A stretch of 64,000 bases of DNA from Tragulus kanchil (taxonomy: Eukaryota; Chordata; Mammalia; Artiodactyla; Tragulidae): positions 177,845,501-177,909,500 of the forward strand of contig JAIOJX010000004.1 in assembly GCA_022376925.1 (NCBI GenBank). The letters run 5' to 3'. Every line of letters begins with the position of its first letter. Position 1 is the stretch's first letter. The notes beneath the pieces are model-generated. The model was not told where the DNA came from and ran no database searches. It saw only the letters and a program-made list of their open reading frames with translations. This document shows, piece after piece, positions 47,131 to 59,099 of this stretch. Made by a program: the position numbers and the translations under genes.

Positions 47131-47620
47131 CACACAATGTCACAAAGAAAACAAAGCTGTTAAAGGAACTAGAGAGTGACCAAGAGGGAAGGGACCAGAA
47201 AGATGCGTGGGCTGTTTTACACAAGGTGTGTGTTCACAGAAGGCCTCGCTGAGGCAGTGAGAGATCAGAACCAAGAAAGTTATCTGGGAAAAGAGTCACT
47301 GACCTGGCTGAGAGAACAGCTAAGTTCAAATACCCTGAGATGGGAGAGTGCGTGGTATGAATTTGGGGTTTTACTTTTTTGGGGAGGACACTTTTACCCT
47401 CCCTTCCTCCCACTGCCCCCCACACTTCAGAGTTTTCTGTGCTTGCTCTGTAACAGCCCTCAGTCATACTACGAGAACTAGGCATCATTCTATTTCTTAA
47501 AACCTTCCCCTCTGTTCTGCTCCTTCCATCTTTCTTTTCTTCCTTCCTATTTGAAGCTTTGTGCTGGAGGCCAACAATTCCACAAGCAGTTCTTGCCCTC
47601 CTTGAGCTCTCAGTTCAGAT

Positions 47621-47747
47621 TTTACTTTGGCTGCACCTGGTCCTAACTGTGGGATGTGGAGTCCAGTTTCCAGCCCCTGGGGATGGAACCCAGGTCTCTA
47701 GTACTGGGAGCGCAAAGTCTTCCCCACAGGACCACCAGGAAGTCCCT
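47621..47747 (-). mobile_element. CHR-2-like SINE
   Basis: Reverse complement GGGACTTCCTGGTGGTCCTG, box B GGGTTCCATCCC; the 3' end is GTGCAGCCAAAGTAAAA on the minus strand. Confidence 0.8.
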
Positions 47748-47811
47748 CTCGGCTTGCATCTTTAAACACTTGTATCTTGCCTCACACCTCTGCCCTCCAC
47801 CTTCACCAGCA

Positions 47812-47938
47812 CTGTGCTGTTGTTCAGTCGCTGAGTCATGTCTGTCTGTGACCTCATGGACTGCAGCACACCAGGCTTCCCTGTCCTTCACTATCTCTCG
47901 GAGTTTGTTCAAACTCGTGTCCACTGAGTCAGTGATTA
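47812..47938 (-). mobile_element. ART2-type (BovB-derived) fragment
   Basis: CTGTTGTTCAGTCGCTGAGT to CTCGGAGTTTGTTCAAACTC is the reverse complement of the ART2/BovB 3' end. Confidence 0.82.
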
Positions 47939-48703
47939 CCAGCACTTTGGGGGTCCTATAAAGACAGCTTATGGTGCCTTTCATGTTTTGAAAGGTACAA
48001 GAACCTTGGACAGAGGAATTCACGGCTAGTGATAACCCAGGAAAGAGATCAATCCCCTCCCCCAAACTAGAATCATGCCCAGTAGTTCCTGAATTCATGT
48101 GCTCTAGCCCACCTTGCCTCAAGCATCAAGCCGGGCGGGGCTGATGACCTCATACTGTGAAAGCAGCAGTCACCAATGTGCTGCCCGAGAGAGAGGACTC
48201 CCAAGAGGCTCAATTCAGCTAAGCAGACAGCACTTATCTTGACAAGGAAGTGTGTCCAAATAGCATCTGCCTTTTCTTTCAGATGTGAATGACTGGCTAC
48301 AACACCATCAACACCTGATGCTCTCTGGTCAGTAAGTATGGTGGCATCTCTGGTCCCAGGTCAGAACCGACTCCACAAAATTGAGGCAGACAGACCCGAA
48401 TGGATCCCACAGACCCACCTAGCATGTGAAACCAGAAGCAAATCAACATTGTAAAAGAACAAGCTATCAACGATGAATCACCAGGGAATTACGGTAAGTG
48501 ACAGAAGGCAATCCCGAATATTCATACTGTGTGATTCTATTTATAGAACATTCTGAAATGACAAGGAGTTGTCAGGGGTTTCTTAAAACCTTCCCTCTGT
48601 TCTGCTCTTCCATCTTTCTTTCTTCCTTCCTATTTGAAGCTTTGTGCTGGAGGCCAACAATTCCACAAGCAGTTCTTGCCCTCCTTGAGCTCTCAGTTCA
48701 GAT

Positions 48704-48830
48704 TTTACTTTGGCTGCACCTGGTCCTAACTGTGGGATGTGGAGTCCAGTTTCCAGCCCCTGGGGATGGAACCCAGGTCTCTAGTACTGGGAGCGCAAAG
48801 TCTTCCCCACAGGACCACCAGGAAGTCCCT
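48704..48830 (-). mobile_element. CHR-2-like SINE, copy from D19
   Basis: Repeat of 47621-47747 at +1,083. Confidence 0.8.
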
Positions 48831-48894
48831 CTCGGCTTGCATCTTTAAACACTTGTATCTTGCCTCACACCTCTGCCCTCCACCTTCACCAGCA

Positions 48895-49021
48895 CTGTGC
48901 TGTTGTTCAGTCGCTGAGTCATGTCTGTCTGTGACCTCATGGACTGCAGCACACCAGGCTTCCCTGTCCTTCACTATCTCTCGGAGTTTGTTCAAACTCG
49001 TGTCCACTGAGTCAGTGATTA
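48895..49021 (-). mobile_element. ART2-type fragment, copy from D19
   Basis: Repeat of 47812-47938. Confidence 0.82.
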
Positions 49022-49601
49022 CCAGCACTTTGGGGGTCCTATAAAGACAGCTTATGGTGCCTTTCATGTTTTGAAAGGTACAAGAACCTTGGACAGAGGA
49101 ATTCACGGCTAGTGATAACCCAGGAAAGAGATCAATCCCCTCCCCCAAACTAGAATCATGCCCAGTAGTTCCTGAATTCATGTGCTCTAGCCCACCTTGC
49201 CTCAAGCATCAAGCCGGGCGGGGCTGATGACCTCATACTGTGAAAGCAGCAGTCACCAATGTGCTGCCCGAGAGAGAGGACTCCCAAGAGGCTCAATTCA
49301 GCTAAGCAGACAGCACTTATCTTGACAAGGAAGTGTGTCCAAATAGCATCTGCCTTTTCTTTCAGATGTGAATGACTGGCTACAACACCATCAACACCTG
49401 ATGCTCTCTGGTCAGTAAGTATGGTGGCATCTCTGGTCCCAGGTCAGAACCGACTCCACAAAATTGAGGCAGACAGACCCGAATGGATCCCACAGACCCA
49501 CCTAGCATGTGAAACCAGAAGCAAATCAACATTGTAAAAGAACAAGCTATCAACGATGAATCACCAGGGAATTACGGTAAGTGACAGAAGGCAATCCCGA
49601 A

Positions 49602-50012
49602 TATTCATACTGTGTGATTCTATTTATAGAACATTCTGAAATGACAAGGAGTTGTCAGGGGTTGCTGGGATTGAGACGGAGTGAGGCAGGGTGATTCTAA
49701 AAAAGGGCGACACCAGTGGTCCTTACGGTGATGAGACGCTTGTGTCTCTTGACAGTGGTAGCAGAAATAGGAACCGACAAATGACAGACTGTGAAACGAA
49801 ACACACACACGAACAAGCACAAGTAAACTGGGGAAATCTGAACAAGACTGGCGAGCTCTGTCAATCGGTATCTTGGCTGTAATACTGTCGTACAGTCCCA
49901 CAAGAAGACACCATTAGCACAAAGTGGGTAAAAGGTGCCTGGAATCTCGGTATGTTATTTATTACAACCGTATGTGAATCTACAATGATCTCAATAAAAC
50001 TTTTAAGTAAAA
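49602..50012 (+). mobile_element. Old L1 3' UTR fragment
   Basis: GTGTGATTCTATTTATAGAA, GTTGTCAGGGGTTGCTGGGA and TATGTGAATCTACAATGATC with a final AATAAAACTTTT agree with the 3' UTR of ancient mammalian L1 elements. The first 60 bases also occur at 48520. Confidence 0.72.
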
Positions 50013-50715
50013 AAGAGCCTCAAACACTGACTCATCTTTCAGTCATCTGTTTAAAAATTTTAAGGACTTCTATATTAAACAAAAATTCTAACAGCTCTTT
50101 ATGAAAGTCACAGAAGAGTCAAAAAAGAATTTTAGAAATCATTGTGGTCCTGATGTTCACAAAAATGCATTCCCCCAAATGTTCTAGAATCTACCCTTCA
50201 CCCTAATACATCCTAACTGTTACAGTTTTAGTTATCAAGGTTTCTTGTGTCTTCAGTACATTAGACATGCGATAAACATGACACCATGGTGTTTAAAATG
50301 TTCCTCTACCACATAATTCATAATATCTTCCTTTTACTGAGGATGTTAGTGCTCTACCAGAAATAAAAGCTATTATTTCACTTTGCAGTGGAGGAGTGCA
50401 TAAACCCAGCCAACATCAACTCCAAGCCCCTTCTGGCCTATTTCCCAGACTCCTTTATAACTAGAGATTGAAATGTGACTTATGTTCTGCCAGTAAGTTG
50501 CTCTTGTGCGTGACTTTACTAGAGAACTGACAGGGTGCAGGGCACCCCTCTGCTCAGGGAGCAGACATGATGTGGTCCTGGAGCCGAAACCTCCAACAGC
50601 AGTTTCCTGAATGTACAGGAAGAAGAAAAAGCTCCCATGGGGCTCCTAGTCCGTGGTGTGATACCCAAGGAGCCGTGAGACAGCATCACCATTTAATAAA
50701 TCACTGGCAGCAGCG

Positions 50716-51128
50716 TATTCATACTGTGTGATTCTATTTATAGAACATTCTGAAATGACAAGGAGTTGTCAGGGGTTGCTGGGATTGAGACGGAGTGAGG
50801 CAGGGTGATTCTAAAAAAGGGCGACACCAGTGGTCCTTACGGTGATGAGACGCTTGTGTCTCTTGACAGTGGTAGCAGAAATAGGAACCGACAAATGACA
50901 GACTGTGAAACGAAACACACACACGAACAAGCACAAGTAAACTGGGGAAATCTGAACAAGACTGGCGAGCTCTGTCAATCGGTATCTTGGCTGTAATACT
51001 GTCGTACAGTCCCACAAGAAGACACCATTAGCACAAAGTGGGTAAAAGGTGCCTGGAATCTCGGTATGTTATTTATTACAACCGTATGTGAATCTACAAT
51101 GATCTCAATAAAACTTTTAAGTAAAAAA
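50716..51128 (+). mobile_element. Old L1 3' UTR fragment, copy from D20
   Basis: Repeat of 49602-50012 with a longer A-run. Confidence 0.72.
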
Positions 51129-51832
51129 AAAGAGCCTCAAACACTGACTCATCTTTCAGTCATCTGTTTAAAAATTTTAAGGACTTCTATATTAAACAAA
51201 AATTCTAACAGCTCTTTATGAAAGTCACAGAAGAGTCAAAAAAGAATTTTAGAAATCATTGTGGTCCTGATGTTCACAAAAATGCATTCCCCCAAATGTT
51301 CTAGAATCTACCCTTCACCCTAATACATCCTAACTGTTACAGTTTTAGTTATCAAGGTTTCTTGTGTCTTCAGTACATTAGACATGCGATAAACATGACA
51401 CCATGGTGTTTAAAATGTTCCTCTACCACATAATTCATAATATCTTCCTTTTACTGAGGATGTTAGTGCTCTACCAGAAATAAAAGCTATTATTTCACTT
51501 TGCAGTGGAGGAGTGCATAAACCCAGCCAACATCAACTCCAAGCCCCTTCTGGCCTATTTCCCAGACTCCTTTATAACTAGAGATTGAAATGTGACTTAT
51601 GTTCTGCCAGTAAGTTGCTCTTGTGCGTGACTTTACTAGAGAACTGACAGGGTGCAGGGCACCCCTCTGCTCAGGGAGCAGACATGATGTGGTCCTGGAG
51701 CCGAAACCTCCAACAGCAGTTTCCTGAATGTACAGGAAGAAGAAAAAGCTCCCATGGGGCTCCTAGTCCGTGGTGTGATACCCAAGGAGCCGTGAGACAG
51801 CATCACCATTTAATAAATCACTGGCAGCAGCG

Positions 51833-52552
51833 AGAGTGAGGTTCTATCGTCAGACACTAAGAACTCGGTCCAACACAGATTTATATAAGTTTACCAAATC
51901 ACATCTAATACATGTGACTTGTACAGACAGTTATTTCCTTAAAGGACAAATGGTAATCCTGGCAATGTATAAAACAGGAAGAAAATAACTAGACACACCA
52001 CCATTAACAATCATAACCAATTAAGGCTTAATGACACCACACACATGTTTGGAGTGAGGACAATTAACAAAAGGAGGGCAATGAAAAGAGTTAAGCAAAG
52101 CGCTCCAAGTAGCCATTTAGAGTGTTTTTAATTAAAAATGCACACAGAAAGACAGCATGTTGGAATACATCCATTTCAGCAGAGGAAATTACAGTAGGGT
52201 ACACCAAAGATCTGTGTTGGATTTGTTAACATTTTTCATTTGCTGGGTCTGACTGAGGGAGTTTAATGGAATGCTAATGTAATTTACATGTGATATTAAA
52301 TTAGTAGTCAAGGCCAAACAACACCGAAGCATCAAAATCATCTTAACACTGAGTGACTCATGGGAAAAAAGTAGTAACATTAAACCAAGTAAAATTAAGG
52401 TAAATATATTTTCCATTAAGTTAGAGGGATGCAGGAATTTCTCCTGCCTTCAGTTGCATCACATAACACGTGACAGGCAATTCTTTTGTGTGTCGGCTTG
52501 TGAGTCCTTTGTACTACAAGGAGATCAAACTAGTCAATCGTAGAGGAAATCA
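51833..52552. other. Single-copy AT-rich intron
   Basis: No repeat family recognised. Part of it (about 52,080-52,400) looks like ordered, non-repetitive AT-rich DNA of the kind often conserved, but I cannot test that. Confidence 0.5.
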
Positions 52553-52850
52553 GCCCCGAATATTCACTGGAAGGACTGATGCTGAAGCTGAAGCCCTAAT
52601 ACTTGGCCATCTGATGCAAAGAGACGATTCGTTGGAAAAGACCCTGATGCTAGGAAAGATTACAGTCAGGAGAAGAGGGTGGCAGAGGATGAGATGGTTG
52701 GATAGCATCACCGACTTATCATGAACATAAATGGACATCATGGACATAAATATGAGCAAACTCCGGAGATGGTGAAGGATGGGAGCTTGGCGTGCCATCC
52801 ATGGGGTCACAGAGTCTGACACGACTTAACAACTGAACAACAATGACAAA
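52553..52850 (+). mobile_element. ART2-type (BovB-derived) element
   Basis: GAATATTCACTGGAAGGACT, GAGGATGAGATGGTTGGATA and CATGGGGTCACAGAGTCTGA with an AACAACAA tail. It carries an internal expansion around 52720-52755 where ATGGACAT-like words repeat. Confidence 0.88.
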
Positions 52851-52904
52851 ATTAATCCTGCTGCTTCAACACAGAAGTTACGTTTTTACATGTGGTTATG
52901 TAAA

Positions 52905-53045
52905 GCAATGCTACTCAAACTTCAATGGGAATCTTATTAAAATTCAGATTCTTATTTAGTAGGTTGGGTTCAGGTCAGTCACTCAATAGGTTGGACTGGG
53001 ACCTACAATTCTCCATTTCTAACAAACTGCTGGGCCCTGGACCTT
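52905..53045. mobile_element. Possible MER5-type DNA transposon fragment
   Basis: GCTACTCAAACTTCAATGGG and ACAATTCTCCATTTCTAACA resemble degraded MER5A. Low certainty. Confidence 0.4.
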
Positions 53046-54609
53046 ACTTTAAAAAGTACAGAGACAATGCACTTGGTTGTTCTTTCTAGGAAAACTAGTG
53101 ATTTCTCCAAGGATAAATATTAACCTGATTAACATCAAGCTTATTCCCCGTTATTCCCATCTGTGTTTCAGTGCCAAATTACAGTGTAATCTTCATAAAA
53201 ATACATTAAAAGTCAATTAGACAACTTGTGTAATACCAAATACGCATGAAATTCAATTGAAACAAAGACATCAGGAACAGTCAGGACCACATCTGTGCAG
53301 GCAAACAAGCCATGGTAACAGCAGATGTAGGTGTCAACAGTTGGAGGGGTCATCAACTGTAGGGGACATGCAGATTTTAAGTATTTCAAGCATGAAGAGA
53401 ATCTGCATTTCAGAATCAATGAAATATGGCAATAATACTTTTGTGAACATGATCTCTGACTCTTAGTGTCTCACAAATCCCTCCACATCCCACAGCTGAG
53501 GGACATGCAAGAATAGGCTTATCTGGAACTACTCAAATCAAAAAAAGGAAGAGAATACATTTAAAAGAACTTGTTTTCATTTTCAAAAATTCCATGTGGC
53601 ACAAGCTGTAACCAGTGGTACAGGAGGTTTTTCCCTGCAAAACCCTTAAAGGTTAGAACGGTGCTTGAGGAACAGCTCATCTGAAATGACTCTTCTTACA
53701 CTTTATATACTCCTGCCCAGCAGTCTCTAACAATGACCTTTATTCAGTCTTAGTGCAGCTGTGTAGGAAGTGCTTTATATTGCTTTGGGAATTATCTCCT
53801 TATAGCTTCCACCCACTGATCCTAAGGCCTTCCTTTCCAGACTGCACTAAAAAAGTGATCTAAATCCGTATTTGCAGTCATCTATCACACATCCCAGAGG
53901 CTTTCTCAGTGTCTTCAAACAGTCCACCTGGGACCTGGTTTTCCATCCCCTCACAGAGGGGTCCTTATCCCCTAGACATCTCCAGTGTGTTTACATGCAT
54001 CATGGGTAAGGCAGGACCAGAAGAGCCTGCCACTTCCTCATCCCAGGTAATATTCCACTGCCAGTAAGGTCAAAGAGCCCCTCTGCCTTCCTAGCAATCA
54101 CACCTTTCTGAGTTACAGCTTCCCCCATCCCTTTTTCACAGTATTGCTAAGTCACTTGTCCAAGACTGAGTGCACCGTCTTACATGAGTCTCTCTCAATG
54201 CCCTCTGTGCCAGACTCAGCTTAGCACTGCTGCCTCCTACAGCTGGCAGAAGCAGGGAACAACATTTCCCAGAAGCCCGTTCTCCCTCTGTTCTAGGTTA
54301 GATAACAGCCAATGAGAGGCTCCTGCCCTGGAAGGCGGAAGTCAGTGTTCTCTTAAAATAGCTGCCAGCAGACACACAGGCAGCGGCAGACAGGACTTTC
54401 CACTTTACAGCAGCTTCCAGATGAACTAGAGCCACTGGAGCTGCTGTCGAGCGCTGAGATCATGCTTCCCTGGGAACCTGGCACTCTGATTTCATGAACA
54501 ACACTGGTCTCCTTGCATTTCCCCCCCCAGACTTTTTAATGGCTGGGTGAGCTTTTAATTCCCTATAGAAAACCTTTTCTTCTTGGAAAATACAATTGAT
54601 TCTATAAAA
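53046..54609. other. Single-copy intron, longest stretch without repeat or duplication
   Basis: About 1.56 kb without recognisable elements, part of the longest duplication-free interval (51.8-55.1 kb). A moderately GC-rich patch lies at 54,290-54,460 (CCAATGAGAGGCTCCTGCCC, then a purine-rich CAGGCAGCGGCAGACAGG segment), but no convincing promoter or exon can be assigned. Confidence 0.5.
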
Positions 54610-55995
54610 ATAAAAAAAGCTACCAGAATTAATCAATAACTTTAGCAAGGTTGCAGGATATAAGATCAATATATAAAATCAATTCTATTTCTATATACTA
54701 ACATCAATCAAAGACTGACATTTTAGAAATCCTGTTTATAGCAGCATCGAAACCTATGAAATATTTAGAGGTGAACGTGATTTAAAAAAAAAAAAAGTTC
54801 TATCTCTGTACACTAAAAACTGTAAAATATTGATGAGAGAAAAATTTTAAAACCTAAAAAAGTGGAGAGAGAAACTGTGTTGACAGATGGCAGGGCAGCA
54901 TTGTTTAGATGTCAATTCTCCCAAAACTGATTTATAGATTTGAACACAATCCCTACCAAAATCTCAGCATAACTTTTTTGTTGTTGTTAGTAGAAATCGA
55001 CAAGCTGTTTTTAAAATTCCTAAGGACCCAGAATAGCCAACAGTTTAAAAAAAGAACAGTTGGAGGATTCACACCACCTGACACCCAGACTTATTAAAAA
55101 GATATAGTAATCACAACAGTATAGTACTGACATTAACAAAGACAAAAAGTTCAGTAGGATGAAAGAGATTCCAGAAATTGATCGACACAGAAACAGGCAA
55201 GTGATTTTCAAAAAAGGTGCAAAGGTAATTCAGCAGTGAAAGGACAGCCTGTTCTCAACAAACGGTGGGGCAGCAACTGAACAGCCATATGTTTAAAAAA
55301 CAAAAAAAAAAGAAAAAGAAAAAAAACCTTAACCCATACCTAACACTACACACAAAAAATAACTCAAAATGGATCATAGACCTGAATATAAAACTAAAAG
55401 AAAACCTTTGTGACCCTGGGTTAGTCAAATTATTTCTTAGCTACAACACCAAAAGGATGATCTACAAAAGCAAAAGAGAAAAAGGATAAATTTGATTCAT
55501 CAGAAAGAATTAAGAACTTCTGCTGTCCAAAGGATGCTGTTATGAGAACAAAAGAGAGTAGACTGGGTGAAAACATCTACAAATCACTTATCTGATAAAG
55601 AATGCTGTTCAGATATATAAAGAACCCTCAAAACCCAGTAATACATTAAAAAAACAACAACAATTTTTCACAAAATCTGTAGCAGCTTGATTTGTAAGAG
55701 CTGAAAACTGTAAATGACTCAACTGTGCGTCAACAGGTAAATGGATCAACAAACCGTGGTACTGCATACAATGGAACCGTTCTCAGCAATAAGGGGAATG
55801 AGCTACTGATAACACAAAGCATGGACAAAACTCAAAATAATTACGCTGAATGAAAGAAGCCAGAAGAGAAGAACTGTTACGTTCTATTTGTATAAAATTC
55901 TAGAAAAAGCAAACTAATCTATAGGCGCAGAAAGCCTATCAGTGGTTACCTGGGGGCTTTGAATGGGCAAGACAGGGTCAAAAGGCAGACTTTGA
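54610..55995 (+). mobile_element. Degenerate L1 (ORF2 end and 3' UTR)
   Basis: Consecutive L1 ORF2 words: GGTTGCAGGATATAAGATCA, AACACAATCCCTACCAAAAT and AATGGATCATAGACCTGAAT, then 3' UTR words TGAATGAAAGAAGCCAGAAG and ATCAGTGGTTACCTGGGGGC. Many stops and indels break the reading frame; it is an inactive fossil. Confidence 0.82.
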
Positions 55996-56146
55996 GGGAC
56001 TTCCCTGGTGGTCCAGTGGCTAAGACTCTGCACTCCCAATGCAGGGGCCCACGTTTCATCTCTAGTCAGGGAACCAGATTCCATGTGCCACAGCTGAGCA
56101 TTCACACGCCACAACTAAGACCCAAAGCAGCCATATACATATATAC
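55996..56146 (+). mobile_element. CHR-2-like SINE inserted at the L1 3' end
   Basis: GGGACTTCCCTGGTGGTCCA start, CACGTTTCATCTCTAGTCAG in place of the B box, CACAACTAAGACCCAAAGCA and an (ATATAC)n tail. Confidence 0.85.
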
Positions 56147-56273
56147 ATGGAGACTGTGGGAATAAAAGACACACTTCTTCTCATGAATACACCATTCCAA
56201 ACTGTGTCTATAGGGAACACTTCAATAAGCACTTCAATTCTAATTTAATATGCCATAACAATAAAAAACCAAT

Positions 56274-57092
56274 TCAGTAGGATGAAGGACAGGCACAGGT
56301 GATTTTCAAAAAAGGTGCAAAGGTAATTCAGCAGTGAAAGGACAGCCTGTTCTCAACAAACGGTGGGGCAGCAACTGAACAGCCATATGTTTAAAAAACA
56401 AAAAAAAAAGAAAAAGAAAAAAAACCTTAACCCATACCTAACACTACACACAAAAAATAACTCAAAATGGATCATAGACCTGAATATAAAACTAAAAGAA
56501 AACCTTTGTGACCCTGGGTTAGTCAAATTATTTCTTAGCTACAACACCAAAAGGATGATCTACAAAAGCAAAAGAGAAAAAGGATAAATTTGATTCATCA
56601 GAAAGAATTAAGAACTTCTGCTGTCCAAAGGATGCTGTTATGAGAACAAAAGAGAGTAGACTGGGTGAAAACATCTACAAATCACTTATCTGATAAAGAA
56701 TGCTGTTCAGATATATAAAGAACCCTCAAAACCCAGTAATACATTAAAAAAACAACAACAATTTTTCACAAAATCTGTAGCAGCTTGATTTGTAAGAGCT
56801 GAAAACTGTAAATGACTCAACTGTGCGTCAACAGGTAAATGGATCAACAAACCGTGGTACTGCATACAATGGAACCGTTCTCAGCAATAAGGGGAATGAG
56901 CTACTGATAACACAAAGCATGGACAAAACTCAAAATAATTACGCTGAATGAAAGAAGCCAGAAGAGAAGAACTGTTACGTTCTATTTGTATAAAATTCTA
57001 GAAAAAGCAAACTAATCTATAGGCGCAGAAAGCCTATCAGTGGTTACCTGGGGGCTTTGAATGGGCAAGACAGGGTCAAAAGGCAGACTTTG
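56274..57092 (+). mobile_element. Degenerate L1, part repeated by D21
   Basis: Repeat of the 55151-55995 part of the L1. Confidence 0.82.
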
Positions 57093-57093
57093 A

Positions 57094-57245
57094 GGGACTT
57101 CCCTGGTGGTCCAGTGGCTAAGACTCTGCACTCCCAATGCAGGGGCCCACGTTTCATCTCTAGTCAGGGAACCAGATTCCATGTGCCACAGCTGAGCATT
57201 CACACGCCACAACTAAGACCCAAAGCAGCCATATACATATATACA
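57094..57245 (+). mobile_element. CHR-2-like SINE, copy from D21
   Basis: Repeat of 55996-56146 at +1,098. Confidence 0.85.
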
Positions 57246-57742
57246 TGGAGACTTTGGGAAATAAAAGACACACTTCTTCTCATGAATACACCATTCCAAA
57301 CTGTGTCTATAGGGAACACTTCAAATCTAAGCACTTCAATTCTAATTTAATATGTCAATTACATCTCAGTGGGGGGCTGAAAACAAAAGTGAAAGAGAGA
57401 AAGAAACTCCTCCACGGAATCCTTGACATGGCCTCTGCTCTCCTGGCAGAGCCCTGACCACACTGGTACCTGTGAGATCTCTCCAGCAGTTGAAATTTCC
57501 ATCTAGGTAGTGCATAGTAAGATGTCAAATCTTTAAATCAGAGCTTCTGAGCAGGTAACATTTCTGTGTGTGTAAAGTACCATTTTTAAATGCAATGAAG
57601 CCTCCTGTCAGAGAAATCTTACTTAGGTAAATGTCTGAACTTTTAGACCTTTACATTTATTTGATTGCTGTAACTCTCTGGATCACTATAAATTACCAGT
57701 TTATTCACTGGGATTTTCTCCTGATTTTTCCATTCAGCTGAA

Positions 57743-57913
57743 CTGTGCTGTTGTTTAGTTGCCAAGTCTGACTCACTGTGACCCCAAGGACTGTGGCATA
57801 CCTGCTCCTCTGTCCGTGGGATTTCCAAGCAGGGGATCCTCCCGACCCAGGGATCGAAGCCACATCTCTTTCAGTAGCAGGCAGATTCCTTATGACTGAG
57901 TCACTAGAGAAGC
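57743..57913 (-). mobile_element. Bov-tA SINE
   Basis: Reverse complement GCTTCTCTAGTGACTCAGTC start, GGCTTCGATCCC B box and AACTAAACAACAGCACAG end. Confidence 0.83.
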
Positions 57914-58837
57914 GTAACACCTATACAATGTGTTTATATTTTAACTATGAATCAAATCTACTAATTTTTCAACTCTTTTAGTTTCGAGAGCCTCAAACCA
58001 ACATTCTTCAAGCTCAAAGGGCCCCTGAGGTCTTAAAGGGCTAAGACTTGGTGAGTGAATCTGTGTTAACAGCATCTCACCTTTTACTCCTGAAGGTACT
58101 TGCTGGGCTCCTAAAGACAGCCGGAAACTAGCAGTAGTTTACAAATATTCAAACAGGCTTAAGGAGCAACATCCTGAGGAGGGCCATACTACCTACTCTA
58201 ATATTTACATCCTGGAACCACTAAAGACCATGTTTAAACCATAAGGGCCAGACAAACACACAAAAAGCCAGAGAAGCACTCTACACTTGGTATTCAACAG
58301 CAAAGAAAGCAAAAGTAACAAGGTATAGGAGTCCAAGCCTGGGTTCTGCAAATCACAACAGAAGAGTGAAGTGTGGTTCCTGGTCATTCCAAACCTAGTG
58401 TCTATAGGGAACACTTCAAATCTAAGCACTTCAATTCTAATTTAATATGTCAATTACATCTCAGTGGGGGGCTGAAAACAAAAGTGAAAGAGAGAAAGAA
58501 ACTCCTCCACGGAATCCTTGACATGGCCTCTGCTCTCCTGGCAGAGCCCTGACCACACTGGTACCTGTGAGATCTCTCCAGCAGTTGAAATTTCCATCTA
58601 GGTAGTGCATAGTAAGATGTCAAATCTTTAAATCAGAGCTTCTGAGCAGGTAACATTTCTGTGTGTGTAAAGTACCATTTTTAAATGCAATGAAGCCTCC
58701 TGTCAGAGAAATCTTACTTAGGTAAATGTCTGAACTTTTAGACCTTTACATTTATTTGATTGCTGTAACTCTCTGGATCACTATAAATTACCAGTTTATT
58801 CACTGGGATTTTCTCCTGATTTTTCCATTCAGCTGAA

Positions 58838-59008
58838 CTGTGCTGTTGTTTAGTTGCCAAGTCTGACTCACTGTGACCCCAAGGACTGTGGCATACCTGC
58901 TCCTCTGTCCGTGGGATTTCCAAGCAGGGGATCCTCCCGACCCAGGGATCGAAGCCACATCTCTTTCAGTAGCAGGCAGATTCCTTATGACTGAGTCACT
59001 AGAGAAGC
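58838..59008 (-). mobile_element. Bov-tA SINE, copy from D22
   Basis: Repeat of 57743-57913 at +1,095. Confidence 0.83.
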
Positions 59009-59099
59009 GTAACACCTATACAATGTGTTTATATTTTAACTATGAATCAAATCTACTAATTTTTCAACTCTTTAGTTTCGAGAGCCTCAAACCAACATT

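Larger units (their letters stand above)
47494..49663. repeat. Tandem duplication D19, unit about 1,083 bp
   Basis: 47494-48579 recurs at 48580-49663 with one-base deletions in the first 50 bases of the second unit and identity after that. Confidence 0.93.
49602..51832. repeat. Tandem duplication D20, unit about 1,114 bp
   Basis: 49602-50715 recurs at 50716-51832. An A-run is three bases longer in the second unit (about 51123). It overlaps D19, so the start of an L1 3' fragment has three copies (48520, 49602, 50716). Confidence 0.93.
55151..57352. repeat. Tandem duplication D21, unit about 1,098 bp
   Basis: 55151-56254 recurs at 56274-57352. It carries L1 sequence and a SINE. The second unit has lost about 25 bases in scattered deletions near its start, and 56220-56273 near the end of the first unit is also disturbed. 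Confidence 0.92.

Noticed and set aside
47643..48122. 159-codon minus-strand frame and its twin at 48726
   Set aside because: It crosses an ART2 fragment and a CHR-2 SINE. No protein similarity outside these repeats.
54610..55995. A possible active L1 element
   Set aside because: Only the end of ORF2 and the 3' UTR remain, with many stops and indels; there is no ORF1 and no 5' region.
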